A DNA stretch of 64,000 nt from ARS98 sp030744725 (GCA_030744725.1 JASLPZ010000001.1:23411-87410), one strand, 5' to 3'; shown: positions 39,757-49,198, numbered from the stretch's first letter. Numbers and translations are program-made. The notes: a model not told the origin generated them from the sequence alone.

Positions 39757-39781
39757 ACGAAATCGTGATGCGATTTTTCGT
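39757..39781 (+). terminator. Weak hairpin with T-rich 3' arm after the CRTAC1 gene
   Basis: ACGAAATCG (39757-39765) can pair with CGATTTTTCGT (39771-39781) with a small bulge. It ends about 75 bases after the CRTAC1 stop and includes five T in the right arm. It may stop transcription of the cluster. Confidence 0.3.
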
Positions 39782-39933
39782 GCACAAAACGGACGCAAAC
39801 GCCGACTTACCTGGTTGCGCGTAAAGAGAGAAGGCAAAGGCCAGGAAGGGACTATCTGTTGCGTACCGTTTCAAAGTGGCCATAATGACGGGTGGTCTCG
39901 AACACCCGCAGCTCTTCCCAAGAAAGCAATACC

Positions 39934-42339
39934 ATGCGACAACGCGATGTCATCTTCGTGTTAGTGATTGTTTTCATCTCCGCTCCTTGCATGTTCGCGC
40001 AGGAGTCCACAATCCAAGTCGCCCCGTCGAGCGGCAGCAGTGTGAAGACTGTCATCGTTGGCCCAGATGGCAAACCGATGGTGGTTCCGAGTGGCACGCC
40101 AACCCCCAGAGGTGCCCCGCCGGCGCGTTCGGGAAGACCAACCCCACCCAAGAAAGAGGGCGACGAGAGCAAGAAGAAGAAGAAAGCTGACGAAGACAAG
40201 GCGAAGAAGGGAAAGGAAGAGGAGCCGAAAGTCCTCACGCGTCCTGACAAACCACCGATGCCAGCGAACCCTGACGAGCTAAACGCCAAGCCGAACGGTG
40301 ACGGCTTGATCAAGTTTAACTTTCGCTATCAAACGTGGCCCGATGTGCTTGACTGGTTGGCCACCATTTCAAGAATGAGCCTTGACTGGCAAGAGCTGCC
40401 CAAAGACTTCTTGAATCTGACAACACAGCGCGAATACACCGTTGTGGAAACGCGAGACCTGATCAATCGGCATTTGCTTGCGCGTGGATTTACGCTGTTG
40501 GAAAATGGTGATGTTCTCTCAGTGGTCGCCATTGCAAAATTGAATCCTGCCATGGTGCCGAGAATCCAGGCAGACGATCTCGATCAATTTGCCACCGAAC
40601 AACCATATAAGTTCGTCAAAGTCTCGTTCTCGTTGGATTGGCTGCTGGCCGAGGAGTCGGCCGAAGAACTCCAACCGATGCTCAGTCCAAATGGAAAACT
40701 GGTTGCCCTGAGAAACACCAATCGGCTCGAAGGGATGGACGCGGCAATCAACTTGCGTGAAATCAATGCGCTGCTCAAACAAGAACAGTCCAACAGCGGC
40801 GAGAGCCCTTTGGTCGAGGAGTTCGTTCTGCTCCACGCCCGCGCTTCGGACGTGTTGCCCGAACTCGAAACACTGCTTGGATTGCAAGCCAAAAAGGCAC
40901 CGGCAGCTCCGCTGTCCTCCAGTCAGATGCGCGCGTTGCAGCAACAGCAACAGCAGATGGCTCAACAAATGGCACAGCGAGGTGGTCAAAAAACGCCGCC
41001 CGCGGCCAAAAAAGAAGCGCCCGTGAATCTGGTGGTGAACAAGCGCAAGAACAGTATTCTAGCACATGCGCCGCCGGACAAGATGGCCATCATTTCACAG
41101 GCCATCTTAGCATTGGATGTCAGACCGGATCGAACTGACTCGCTGTTGGCGAAACCCAATCAAATGGAAATCTATCGACTGAACAACGTGGACCCGACGG
41201 CGCTCGCCAGGACATTGGAAGACTTGGGCGACCTTGAACCAAATACGCATTTGGATGTGGACGAGAAAAACAACGCATTAATCGTCTACGGCTCGCTCGT
41301 TGACCAGGCGACGATCCGCCAGTTGGTACAACGACTTGACGGAAATAGCCGCCATTTCGAAGTCATCCGTTTGCGACGACTGGCTGCGGACTATGTGGCA
41401 GGCACCGTCGAATTCATGATGGTTGGAGAAGAAGAGAAGCAGGGGCAATCTAGCTACTACGATTACTATTCCAGTCGGTACGGCAGACAGGAGAAAGAAG
41501 ATACCAATAACGACGAGTTTCGCGTTGATGCGGACATACAAAACAACATGTTGCTGTTATGGGCAAACGAACAGGAAGTCGAAGCCGTCATGCAACTTTT
41601 GGTAAAGCTGGGTGAATTGCCGCCACAAGGTGGCAATCCGGAAAAGGTCCGCGTACTCTCGACCATCGCTCCCGAAGACGCGGCCGAGTTCCTGGATAAC
41701 CTCAGGCGTGCCTGGCCATCGCTGTTGCCAAACGAACTGAACCTCCCGGATCTCCCCGAGCCGAAAGAACAAACACCAGGCGAACAAGAGTCTGATCAGC
41801 CGAATTCGTCGTCACCGGCGGCCTCGAAGGAAGTGCACACGGCACCCAGCCAACCTCGCAGTAAGTTGCTCGAAGTTGCCCTGCTGAGCCCAGCCGCACC
41901 GGACGATGCGGCCGCGGCAAAAGACCCAGTGGCAAAAGACCCAGAGACCAAAGACCCAGAGACCAAAGACCCAGAGACCAAAGACCCAGAGACCAAAGAC
42001 CCAGAGACCAAAGACCCAGTGGCAAAGACTCCGGTGGCTGAGAATCCAGCAAAACAAGACTCTCCGAAACAGGCACCAGCGAATGAATCCGCCGACCCAC
42101 CCGCATCACCCTCAACTGCACCAAAAGCGGTGTCTCCCGAAACCGCTCCCAAATTACCAGCTGTGCCAACAGAACCATCCAACGAAGAGCTGCTGCAACG
42201 ATTCCTTGCCCAGCGCGAAAAAAAGCAAAATGCCACACCGCCGCCGATCAATATGTCGTTCGCACCCGATGGCAGCTTGGTGATCACGTCAGAGGACACC
42301 GCCGCTCTAGGCCGCGCCAAAGTTGGCATTTCCTGGTGA
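39934..42339 (+). CDS. Secretin N-domain (NolW-like) repeat protein, apparently truncated at its 3' end
   Basis: 801 residues from the ATG at 39934, with a signal peptide (MRQRDVIFVLVIVFISAPCMFA). After a Pro/Lys-rich stretch come several secretin-N-like units: FNFRYQTWPDVLDWLATISR, then YKFVKVSFSLDWL, LVVNKRKNSILAHAP, YRLNNVDPTALARTLEDL and RLRRLAADYVAGTVEFMM. No secretin barrel follows. The C-terminal part is Pro/Ala-rich with a KDPET tandem repeat (665-699). The last recognisable block (MSFAPDGSLVITSEDTAAL) runs straight into insertion-sequence DNA at 42304 and stops ten codons later, so the original C-terminus is probably lost. Likely periplasmic. Confidence 0.8.
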   Translation: MRQRDVIFVLVIVFISAPCMFAQESTIQVAPSSGSSVKTVIVGPDGKPMVVPSGTPTPRGAPPARSGRPTPPKKEGDESKKKKKADEDKAKKGKEEEPKVLTRPDKPPMPANPDELNAKPNGDGLIKFNFRYQTWPDVLDWLATISRMSLDWQELPKDFLNLTTQREYTVVETRDLINRHLLARGFTLLENGDVLSVVAIAKLNPAMVPRIQADDLDQFATEQPYKFVKVSFSLDWLLAEESAEELQPMLSPNGKLVALRNTNRLEGMDAAINLREINALLKQEQSNSGESPLVEEFVLLHARASDVLPELETLLGLQAKKAPAAPLSSSQMRALQQQQQQMAQQMAQRGGQKTPPAAKKEAPVNLVVNKRKNSILAHAPPDKMAIISQAILALDVRPDRTDSLLAKPNQMEIYRLNNVDPTALARTLEDLGDLEPNTHLDVDEKNNALIVYGSLVDQATIRQLVQRLDGNSRHFEVIRLRRLAADYVAGTVEFMMVGEEEKQGQSSYYDYYSSRYGRQEKEDTNNDEFRVDADIQNNMLLLWANEQEVEAVMQLLVKLGELPPQGGNPEKVRVLSTIAPEDAAEFLDNLRRAWPSLLPNELNLPDLPEPKEQTPGEQESDQPNSSSPAASKEVHTAPSQPRSKLLEVALLSPAAPDDAAAAKDPVAKDPETKDPETKDPETKDPETKDPETKDPVAKTPVAENPAKQDSPKQAPANESADPPASPSTAPKAVSPETAPKLPAVPTEPSNEELLQRFLAQREKKQNATPPPINMSFAPDGSLVITSEDTAALGRAKVGISW
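41926..42030 (+). repeat. 15-base in-frame tandem repeat coding KDPET
   Basis: Five exact copies of CCAGAGACCAAAGAC (41941-42015) flanked on each side by a related CCAGTGGCAAA unit. It encodes (DPETK)n in the acidic-basic C-terminal region of the secretin-N-domain protein. Exact repeat identity points to recent expansion by slippage. Confidence 0.9.
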
Positions 42340-42881
42340 ACTGAGCTAGTTTTTGGAGGGCAGTTTTGTTTCACTGTTGCCAGTCAGTGAAAATCGTCTC
42401 CCAGGGATGGATCACGGAGGGTGTCAAGATTGCAACGCAAGAAGTGGCCTCGAAAGAGACGGCCAACGAACGGAAGTATCGAAGTCCTAACCGCATCCTG
42501 GCTCGCTCGTTTCGGATCGGACGGGATAAGTGGAAGAGAAAGTACATGGACACGCGTGCTGATTTGAAACGCGCTCGAAAGCTGGCCGCGGAACGAGGTG
42601 ATTCGCGAGATCGATGGCGTGCTGAATGTGATGCGGTCAAGGAGCAGGTTCGCGCGGCAGAAACGCTGGCACAAGAACAGCTTCTTGAGTTGGAACAACT
42701 GCGAGCTCGTGAGTTGGAAGTAAAAAAAACTCTCTTCACTAACGCTAGCTGATACGCTCGACGAAGACGGTATAACGCCAGCACGCAGTTCTACGCCGTT
42801 AACGATCATCGAAGTCAGTCAGCGGCTCGTCGTCCAAGCGGGTGTGGCGATGCGAGCCGTGCCTCGCGTGTTCGCGATCAG
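42304..42881 (+). mobile_element. Remnant of an insertion sequence: left end and transposase start
   Basis: The left boundary is put at 42304, where GCTCTAGGCCGCGCCAAAGTT begins; 25 of 29 bases recur at 63922-63950. A GGAGGG, a TTG start and a transposase-like frame follow. The right boundary is put at about 42876-42882, where DUF1501 coding sequence begins abruptly. There is no matching right end, so the element is deleted at the right. A perfect stem (TTTCACTG 42369-42376, CAGTGAAA 42385-42392) lies at the start of the frame. Confidence 0.6.
42366..42881 (+). pseudogene. Transposase N-terminal remnant, frameshifted at an A8 run and truncated
   Basis: A 128-codon frame opens at TTG 42366 (GGAGGG 5 bases before). 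It contains RSFRIGRDKWKRKYMDTRAD and a heptad-rich Arg/Glu helix, the kind of N-terminal coiled coil I associate with a group of planctomycete transposases. It stops at 42752. At a run of eight A (42722-42729) a +1 shift opens a second frame reading ADTLDEDGITPARSSTPLTI, then VSQRLVVQAGVAMRAVPRVF, up to about 42878, where DUF1501 sequence takes over. The run may be a natural slippage site or a decay mutation. The IS family is not assigned. Confidence 0.5.
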
Positions 42882-43367
42882 GGCGTCCGTTTCGTGCAGC
42901 TGTTCGATTGGGGATGGGATTTCCACGGTACCGGCGCTGGCACAGGTTTGGGAAAAGGCCTCAGAGACAAGTGCGCTACGATCGACAAGCCGATCTCGGC
43001 CCTCATCCGCGATCTCCGTCAGCGCGGGCTGCTGGCGGACACGCTCATCGTTTGGGGAGGTGAGTTCGGACGCACACCATTCCGCGAAGGACGTACCGCC
43101 AAGAGCAAGGTTCTCGGACGAGACCACTACCCTGATTGCTTCACCATCTTCATGGCCGGCGGCGGAATCAAACCCGGGTTCACCTACGGTGCCACCGACG
43201 AACTCGGCTTCTCGATCACCGAGAACCCCGTCACCGTCTACGATCTGCAGGCCACGATTCTCAACCAACTCGGACTCGATCACACAAAGCTGACCTACCG
43301 CTTTCAGGGCCGGGATTACCGTCTGACGGATGTCTTCGGCAACATCGTCAAGGACGTCTTGGCATAA
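42879..43367 (+). pseudogene. C-terminal third of a DUF1501 protein (5' end lost)
   Basis: From DQGVRFVQLFDWGWDFHGTG onward the sequence is a normal DUF1501 C-terminus: LIVWGGEFGRTPF, GRDHYPDCFTIFMAGGGIKPG, TVYDLQATILNQLGLDH and YRFQGRDYRLTDVFG. The intact genes in this window have about 460-480 residues, so roughly two thirds are missing. Its 5' side is the insertion-sequence remnant. No ribosome binding site is seen. It could still make a protein from GTG 42894, but a functional product is doubtful. Confidence 0.85.
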
Positions 43368-43511
43368 TGTTTTGAGCCCGCGAGTTTACACACAACAGGC
43401 AACCTTGTGCATGATGGCAGAAACCCGATCATGATGGCAAAATCGCGGGTTGCCGTTTCATGCTTGCTGTTTTCCCACCCGAGGCGTATCCCCGCCCGAA
43501 ACGTATGCCCC

Positions 43512-45971
43512 ATGAGACATTTGTGCATTCTCTTCGCCTTGGCGCTCGTCGCGGCAACTCCGCCCTTGGCCAATGCCGACACTCAACAAGTCGACTTCGA
43601 GCGCGACATCCGTCCAATTCTATTTGCCAACTGCGTCGGCTGTCACGGATCGGACCAGGACGAGCGTGAGGGTGAACTGAGCCTGGATCGCGCCGACGAT
43701 GCGCTCGGCGACGCAGACCGCCGGATCATCGTCCCCGGCAAGCCGGACGAGAGCGACCTGATCGCGCGCATCACAACCGACGACGAAGACGAACTGATGC
43801 CTCCTCCTGATTCAAAGAAGAAGTTGTCAGCGGAGGAAATCGAACTCCTACGAATTTGGATCAAGCAAGGCGCGACATGGCCCGAACACTGGGCCTATCG
43901 ACCGCCAGAGCGGCATCCTGTTCCAATCGTCGAAGACTCGGAGTGGTCACCACGTTGGATTGACCGTTTCATCCTGGCGCGACTTGAGAACGAAGAACTC
44001 CGCCCATCGCCCGACACGGATCCCGTCACGCTGGTCCGCCGGCTGCATTTCGACCTGATCGGGCTGCCACCGACTCCAGAACAGATCGATCATTTCATTG
44101 CCGACGCCGCAGGGCGAGTTTCAAACGAACCAAGTCCAACGGCGGACGCCAGTATTCAGGTGGGGAACTTGCCCCAGTTTGAGGATGCCTACGAGCGACT
44201 TGTCGATCGCCTTCTGGCCTCCAAACATTACGGCGAACGGATGGCGATATATTGGCTCGACCTGGTCCGTTACGCAGACACCGTCGGTTATCACGGTGAC
44301 CAGGATCAGAGCATCTCTCCGTATCGCGACTACGTCATCGAGTCGTTCAACGACAACATCTCTTTCGACCGCTTTACACGTGAACAGCTGGCGGGTGATT
44401 TGTTGCCCGGTAGCAGTAATGACCAGAAAATTGCCACGGGCTACAACCGTCTGTTGCAAACGTCGCACGAAGGCGGCGTGCAGGCCAAGGAGTACTTGGC
44501 GATTTATGCGGCAGATCGGCTGCGAAATCTGTCGTCCGTCTGGATGGCGGCATCGCTTGGCTGCTGCCAGTGTCACAACCACAAGTACGACCCGTTCACG
44601 ATGAAGGACTTTTATTCGCTGATCGCATTCTTCGCAGATGTCGATGAAGACCGACACTTCAGTAATGGTGGCAACTCGCTCCCGACGAGGCGAGATCCCG
44701 AGGCCAAACTTCTTACTAAGACCGAGCGAGCGCGGATCGCGCAGCTGGAAGCACAAGTCGCAGAAACTGAAAAGGTACTTCTACGGCTCAAAGAGGAGCC
44801 TGGCGCGGACACGGCAGAATTGAAGAAGAAATTCGACCAGTGGAGTCATCTACTCAAAGAGGCTCGATCCGGTGCACGGCTCACGATGATCACTAAGGCG
44901 ATCGAACCTCGCGAGATTCGAGTTTTACCACGCGGGAATTGGCTCGACGATAGCGGACCGATCGTGCAGCCTGCTGTGCCGGAGTTTTTCGCTGGGCTCG
45001 ACATCACCGATCGTCGACCAACGCGGCTTGATTTGGCCAACTGGCTCACTGACCAAAGCAACGGTGTCGGTGGACTGACGGCGCGCGTGTTTGTCAATCG
45101 GTTTTGGTACCTGTTGTTGGGCAATGGCATTGTGCCGATGCTGGACGATTTCGGAAAACAGGGCGAGTTGCCCACGCACCGCGAATTGCTCGATAATTTG
45201 GCGGTCGAATTTATCGAAAGTCGCTGGGACGTCAAGCACATGATGAAGCTGATCGTGATGAGTCGCACCTATCGGCAGTCGTCGTTGGAGCCGGCGAGCC
45301 TTCACCTGCGCGATCCGTACAACCGCCTGGTAGCTAGACAGTCACGGTTTCGCTTTCCGGCGGAAACCGTCCGTGACAACGCGCTGGTAATCAGTGGCTT
45401 ACTGGTCACCGAGCAAGGAGGTACCAGCGTCAAGCCATACCAACCGGCCGGCTACTACCGGCACTTGAATTTCCCCAAGCGGACGTACCAGCACGACGTG
45501 GACCAGCGCCAATGGCGACGCGGTGTCTACGTACATTGGCAGCGGCAGTTCCTCCATCCCATGCTCAAGGCGTTTGATGCACCGACGCGCGAGGAATGTA
45601 TGGCACGACGGCCACAGTCAAATACCCCGCTGGCCGCACTCGCGCTGCTGAACGATCCATCGTTTGTAGAAGCTGCCCGCGTCTTCGCGGAACGCATCCT
45701 TTGTGATGGCGGCGAGTCAACTGAGTCCCGGCTGGCCTTTGCGTTCCGCCATGCTGTCTCGCGCGTGCCGGACGTTCGCGAAAACGATCTGCTCAGCAGG
45801 CTGCTCGCATCGAGTCAGAAGCGATACGAGTCCGATACGAAAGCGGCAGGGGAACTTATCAGTACGGGGCAGGCGCCGCGAGTCGAGAACGTTGATCCGA
45901 TAGAACTTGCCGCATGGACAACTGTCGCCCGCGCGATCTTGAATATGAACCAGACGATTACTCGCAACTGA
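43512..45971 (+). CDS. PSD1 protein: planctomycete cytochrome C domain, DUF1549 and DUF1553
   Basis: 819 residues from the ATG at 43512; signal peptide about 1-22. The PSCyt1 haem motif CVGCH lies at 41-45, followed by a LMPPPDSKKKLSAEEIELL block. DUF1549 spans about 145-345 (WIDRFILARLE, FDLIGLPPTPEQ, YWLDLVRYADTVGYHGDQ) and ends near the second metal-like motif CCQCHNHKYDPF. A coiled segment (~420-470) precedes DUF1553 (RVFVNRFWYLLLGNGIV, YRQSSLEP, FRFPAETVRDNALV). Such proteins are exported and nearly always sit next to a DUF1501 gene, as here; their substrate is unknown, with polysaccharide use often suggested. Confidence 0.93.
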   Translation: MRHLCILFALALVAATPPLANADTQQVDFERDIRPILFANCVGCHGSDQDEREGELSLDRADDALGDADRRIIVPGKPDESDLIARITTDDEDELMPPPDSKKKLSAEEIELLRIWIKQGATWPEHWAYRPPERHPVPIVEDSEWSPRWIDRFILARLENEELRPSPDTDPVTLVRRLHFDLIGLPPTPEQIDHFIADAAGRVSNEPSPTADASIQVGNLPQFEDAYERLVDRLLASKHYGERMAIYWLDLVRYADTVGYHGDQDQSISPYRDYVIESFNDNISFDRFTREQLAGDLLPGSSNDQKIATGYNRLLQTSHEGGVQAKEYLAIYAADRLRNLSSVWMAASLGCCQCHNHKYDPFTMKDFYSLIAFFADVDEDRHFSNGGNSLPTRRDPEAKLLTKTERARIAQLEAQVAETEKVLLRLKEEPGADTAELKKKFDQWSHLLKEARSGARLTMITKAIEPREIRVLPRGNWLDDSGPIVQPAVPEFFAGLDITDRRPTRLDLANWLTDQSNGVGGLTARVFVNRFWYLLLGNGIVPMLDDFGKQGELPTHRELLDNLAVEFIESRWDVKHMMKLIVMSRTYRQSSLEPASLHLRDPYNRLVARQSRFRFPAETVRDNALVISGLLVTEQGGTSVKPYQPAGYYRHLNFPKRTYQHDVDQRQWRRGVYVHWQRQFLHPMLKAFDAPTREECMARRPQSNTPLAALALLNDPSFVEAARVFAERILCDGGESTESRLAFAFRHAVSRVPDVRENDLLSRLLASSQKRYESDTKAAGELISTGQAPRVENVDPIELAAWTTVARAILNMNQTITRN

Positions 45972-45986
45972 GAGGACTTGGCTGCA

Positions 45987-47432
45987 ATGCTCACACCAGA
46001 TGACCTCTCAAGGCACGTCAATCGCCGGACGTTTCTCTCAGGCATGGGCGTGGGGCTCGGCTCCGTGGCTCTCTCGTCGCTGTTGGCTCGCGACCTGCCG
46101 GCTGCTGCGTCTGGAGAGGACACGACAGCGAAAATCGGCTTACCCGGTTTGCCGCACTTCGCTCCCAAAGCAAAACGCGTGATCTTCCTTTGCATGGCAG
46201 GCGGTCCGTCGCACTTGGAGACGTTCGACTACAAGCCGGCACTCGCCAAGTCAGACGGCAAGCCGATGCCGGCGTCGTTCACCAAGGGGCAACCGATCGC
46301 ACAACTTCAGGGTAAGGAACTGAAATGCCTGGGGCCGATGACGAAGTTCAAGAAGTACGGCACCAACGGTCAGGAGATCAGCGACTTCCTTCCCTGGCAC
46401 GCCAAGATGGCGGACGACATCTGTATCATCCGCTCGATGGTTACCGACCAAATCAATCACGACCCGGCACATACGTTCATGAACACCGGCTCCGCAACCA
46501 GCGGTCGTCCGTCGATGGGTTCTTGGATCAACTACGGGCTGGGAAACGAGAGCGAGGATCTGCCTGGCTTCGTAGTCATGACCAGCGTCGGCGGGCGCAA
46601 CCCCCAGCCGATCGCGTCACGTCAGTGGTCTGCGGGATTCCTGCCCAGCCGCTTCCAAGGAGTTGAATTCAACTCCAGTGGTGATCCCGTCCACTACGTG
46701 CGGAATCCACGGGGCGTTTCGCGTGAACAACAGCGAGAATTGGTCGACACGATCAAACAGTTGAATCGGCATCGCAACGAATCGGTAGCCAATTCGGAAA
46801 TTGACACGCGCATCGCTTCGTACGAGATGGCATTTCGAATGCAGGCGTCGGTGCCGGAACTGATGGATGTTTCAAACGAACCGGCCAATCTGATGGAGAT
46901 GTACGGCGCGAAACCGGGCGACGGCTCGTACGCGTCGAACTGTCTTCTTGCCCGCCGTTTGGCCGAACGCGACGTGCGGTTCATCCATCTCTACCATCGA
47001 GGCTGGGACCACCACGGCGGCCTTGTCCAATACATGAATACTTGCTGCGGCTTGACCGACAAGCCAACGTGGGCGTTGATCACCGACTTGAAGCAACGCG
47101 GTATGTTGGACGATACGCTCGTCATTTGGGGTGGTGAATTCGGCCGGACTCCGATGTTTCAAGGCAAGGGCGGCGCCGGCCGCGATCACCACATCAAGGG
47201 CTTTTCGATGTGGATGGCTGGCGGTGGTATTAAAGGCGGGATGACTTTCGGAGCGACCGACGATTTTGGTTATAACGCCGCTGAAAACGTCGTCAACATC
47301 CGCGACCTTCACGCCACCATGCTGCACCTGCTAGGCATCGACTACTCGAGATTCAACGTCAAATTCCTCGGCCTTGACCTTGGTCTGACAGGAGTGCTAC
47401 CGTGTCGTGTGCTGGAATCGATTCTTGCTTGA
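45987..47432 (+). CDS. DUF1501 protein, Tat-exported sulfatase/phosphatase-fold protein
   Basis: 481 residues. The ATG at 45987 has AGAGGA 10 bases upstream; a TTG at 45978 would leave no space. It has a Tat-type signal (NRRTFLSGMGVGLGSVAL) then FAPKAKRVIFLCMAGGPSHLETFDYKP, WINYGLG, LARRLAERDVRFIHLYHRGWDHHGG, LVIWGGEFGRTPMFQG and DLHATMLHLLGIDYSRF. The fold belongs to the alkaline phosphatase/sulfatase superfamily, but enzyme activity is not established. It follows its PSD1 partner by 15 bases and is surely co-transcribed. Confidence 0.93.
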   Translation: MLTPDDLSRHVNRRTFLSGMGVGLGSVALSSLLARDLPAAASGEDTTAKIGLPGLPHFAPKAKRVIFLCMAGGPSHLETFDYKPALAKSDGKPMPASFTKGQPIAQLQGKELKCLGPMTKFKKYGTNGQEISDFLPWHAKMADDICIIRSMVTDQINHDPAHTFMNTGSATSGRPSMGSWINYGLGNESEDLPGFVVMTSVGGRNPQPIASRQWSAGFLPSRFQGVEFNSSGDPVHYVRNPRGVSREQQRELVDTIKQLNRHRNESVANSEIDTRIASYEMAFRMQASVPELMDVSNEPANLMEMYGAKPGDGSYASNCLLARRLAERDVRFIHLYHRGWDHHGGLVQYMNTCCGLTDKPTWALITDLKQRGMLDDTLVIWGGEFGRTPMFQGKGGAGRDHHIKGFSMWMAGGGIKGGMTFGATDDFGYNAAENVVNIRDLHATMLHLLGIDYSRFNVKFLGLDLGLTGVLPCRVLESILA

Positions 47433-47794
47433 GCGAATCCTTGCGTTGTGTCAAAGCTGAAAAGTGGGATTCACTGCCTAGTGCTTTGTCAATTGCTGAT
47501 CTTAGGGTTGAAGAAGAATGGTCGCCTGGCGAGATAGTCGTTGATCGCTCCGCGATCAATACGTTTGGTTCGCGGAGCGAACCACGACAATCAGGCAAAC
47601 GTTGTGGCACGGTCTCCCGACCGTGCCACGTTGGCGAATCATGACTCACCGATTGACCTTCCCTCCGAACGTGGGCCGGTCGGGAGACCGGCCCACAACC
47701 TGCCGACCGGCCCACAACCTGTGAATAACTCGGTCCGGGAAGAACCGGCCCGTGCACATCTCTCCCGAAGTCCGCAAGAGACAGGAACTGATTC
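47433..47794. other. 362-base intergenic region with four hairpins
   Basis: Four perfect stems occur in a row. They are TTGATCGC/GCGATCAA (47541-47559), TGGTTCGC/GCGAACCA (47566-47584), an 11-bp stem GTGGCACGGTC with TCCC loop (47604-47629), and an 11-bp stem GTGGGCCGGTC with GGGA loop (47671-47696). The last two form repeat family A copy 2, and a partial duplicate of the last arm (CCGACCGGCCCACAACCTG) follows at about 47703. No gene is seen. The region ends in the leader of the DUF4038 gene. Confidence 0.7.
47601..47700. repeat. Dispersed double-hairpin repeat (family A, copy 2)
   Basis: The two hairpins are joined by a ~40-base spacer with GGCGAATCATGACTCACCGA. The same stem-spacer-stem layout occurs at 49247-49344, in the same orientation, so the two copies flank the DUF4038 gene as direct repeats. 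Confidence 0.75.
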
Positions 47795-49198
47795 ATGAGA
47801 ACCTTGGTCTTTCTACTGTCAACGTTCTCGGTAATCGCCCCGCTTTCCAGCGCGATGGCCGCCGAGCCGCCACTGCGCCCATGGAAGGAAAACGCTTCGT
47901 ATTGGAGCTACCGCGGGAAGCCGGTGCTGCTACTGGGTGGCAGCGATGATGACAACTTGTTTCAGTGGCCGGAAGAAAAGCTGATCCCGCAGCTCGACCG
48001 GATGGTGGCGGCGGGCGGCAACGTGATTCGGAACACGATGAGCGACAGGAAGGACCAAGGCTTCGAGGTCTATCCGTTCAAGCGACTCGAAAACGGTAAG
48101 TACGATCTCAACGCATGGAGTGACGAATACTGGACTCGATTCGATCGGATGCTGCACGAGACCGCAAAGCGTGGGATTTTTGTGCAGATCGAAATCTGGG
48201 ACCGCTTTGACTATACGGACAGCCGCGGAAGTAACCGCTGGCAGATCCATCCATACAACCCGCGCAACAACGTGAACTTCTCGTACGACGAGTCCGGTTT
48301 CTCCGCCCGCTATCCTGACCATCCCGGCGCGAACAAGCAGCCGTTCTTTTTTACGACGCCCAAACAGAGAAACAACCACGTTGTGCTGTCATACCAGCAG
48401 CGGTTCGTGGGCAAGTTGCTCGACTACGCACTGCAATTCGACCACGTGCTGTACTGCGTCGACAACGAGACAAACGGTGAGGAAGAATGGAGCCGCTATT
48501 GGGCGCAGTTTGTCAAGAAGCGCGCCGCCAGACAGAACAAGGAAGTGTACGTCACTGAAATGTGGGACGACTGGGATCTGACCGCTCGACGTCACAAGAG
48601 GACTTTCGATCACCCCGATCTGTACGGCTTTGTGGATGTGTCACAGAACAACCACAACAAGGGCCAAAAACACTGGGACAATTTCCTGCACGTGCAGCAG
48701 TACTTGAGCCGGCAGCCGCGGCCGATGAACACCACGAAGACCTACGGGGCGACAGGAAACAAATTCCGCCACACGGACCAGGACGGCATTGAACGGTTCT
48801 GGCGGCATCTGTTGGCTGGCGCGGCTTCCATTCGGTTTCATCGACCCGATTCGGGTTTGGGATTAAACGATAAGGCCGTCGCGTGTATTCGGGCAGCGCG
48901 GAAACTGGAGTCGATCGTTCCACTGTGGTCCGTGGAGCCCGCCAACAAACTTCTCTCTGACCGTGTGGCCAACGAAGCGTATCTGGCCGCCAATAAGGGC
49001 TTTGCCTATGTGGTCTATTTTCCCGCAGGCGGTGAGGTTGGCCTGGACACCTCAGACGCGAAAGGTCCGATGGTGGCCCATTGGATCAACATAACAACTG
49101 GCCAACTCGGCCCACAGCATCGGCTGTCCGCGGGCGGAAGGATCACGCTGTCGCCTCCCGGGCAGGAGAATTGGGCCGTCGCGATCGTCGCGCCCTGA
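47795..49198 (+). CDS. Secreted DUF4038-type glycosidase-like protein
   Basis: 467 residues; signal peptide about 1-22; AGGA 8 bases before the ATG. It begins with RPWKENASYWSYRGKPVLLLGGS and continues with a TIM-barrel-like region: MVAAGGNVIRNTMSDRKDQGF, FDRMLHETAKRGIFVQIEIWDRFDY, HVLYCVDNETNGEEEWSRYWA (a candidate catalytic acid in the NETN segment) and VYVTEMWDDWD. This is the DUF4038/apiosidase-like group; the short beta domain at the end (INITTGQLGPQHRLSAGGRITLSPPG) matches the companion collagen-binding-like domain. Substrate unknown. Flanked by direct copies of a hairpin repeat. Confidence 0.85.
   Translation: MRTLVFLLSTFSVIAPLSSAMAAEPPLRPWKENASYWSYRGKPVLLLGGSDDDNLFQWPEEKLIPQLDRMVAAGGNVIRNTMSDRKDQGFEVYPFKRLENGKYDLNAWSDEYWTRFDRMLHETAKRGIFVQIEIWDRFDYTDSRGSNRWQIHPYNPRNNVNFSYDESGFSARYPDHPGANKQPFFFTTPKQRNNHVVLSYQQRFVGKLLDYALQFDHVLYCVDNETNGEEEWSRYWAQFVKKRAARQNKEVYVTEMWDDWDLTARRHKRTFDHPDLYGFVDVSQNNHNKGQKHWDNFLHVQQYLSRQPRPMNTTKTYGATGNKFRHTDQDGIERFWRHLLAGAASIRFHRPDSGLGLNDKAVACIRAARKLESIVPLWSVEPANKLLSDRVANEAYLAANKGFAYVVYFPAGGEVGLDTSDAKGPMVAHWINITTGQLGPQHRLSAGGRITLSPPGQENWAVAIVAP

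Noticed and set aside
41926..42030. Possible CRISPR array
   Set aside because: The 15-base copies are directly adjoining with no spacers and lie in frame inside a gene.
41702..42374. Minus-strand frames with a repeated LGLWS or SGSLV pattern
   Set aside because: The pattern is just the antisense reading of the KDPET DNA repeat.
47541..47700. Possible CRISPR or tRNA-like structure
   Set aside because: The four stems are different sequences with unequal spacing and no tRNA arms.
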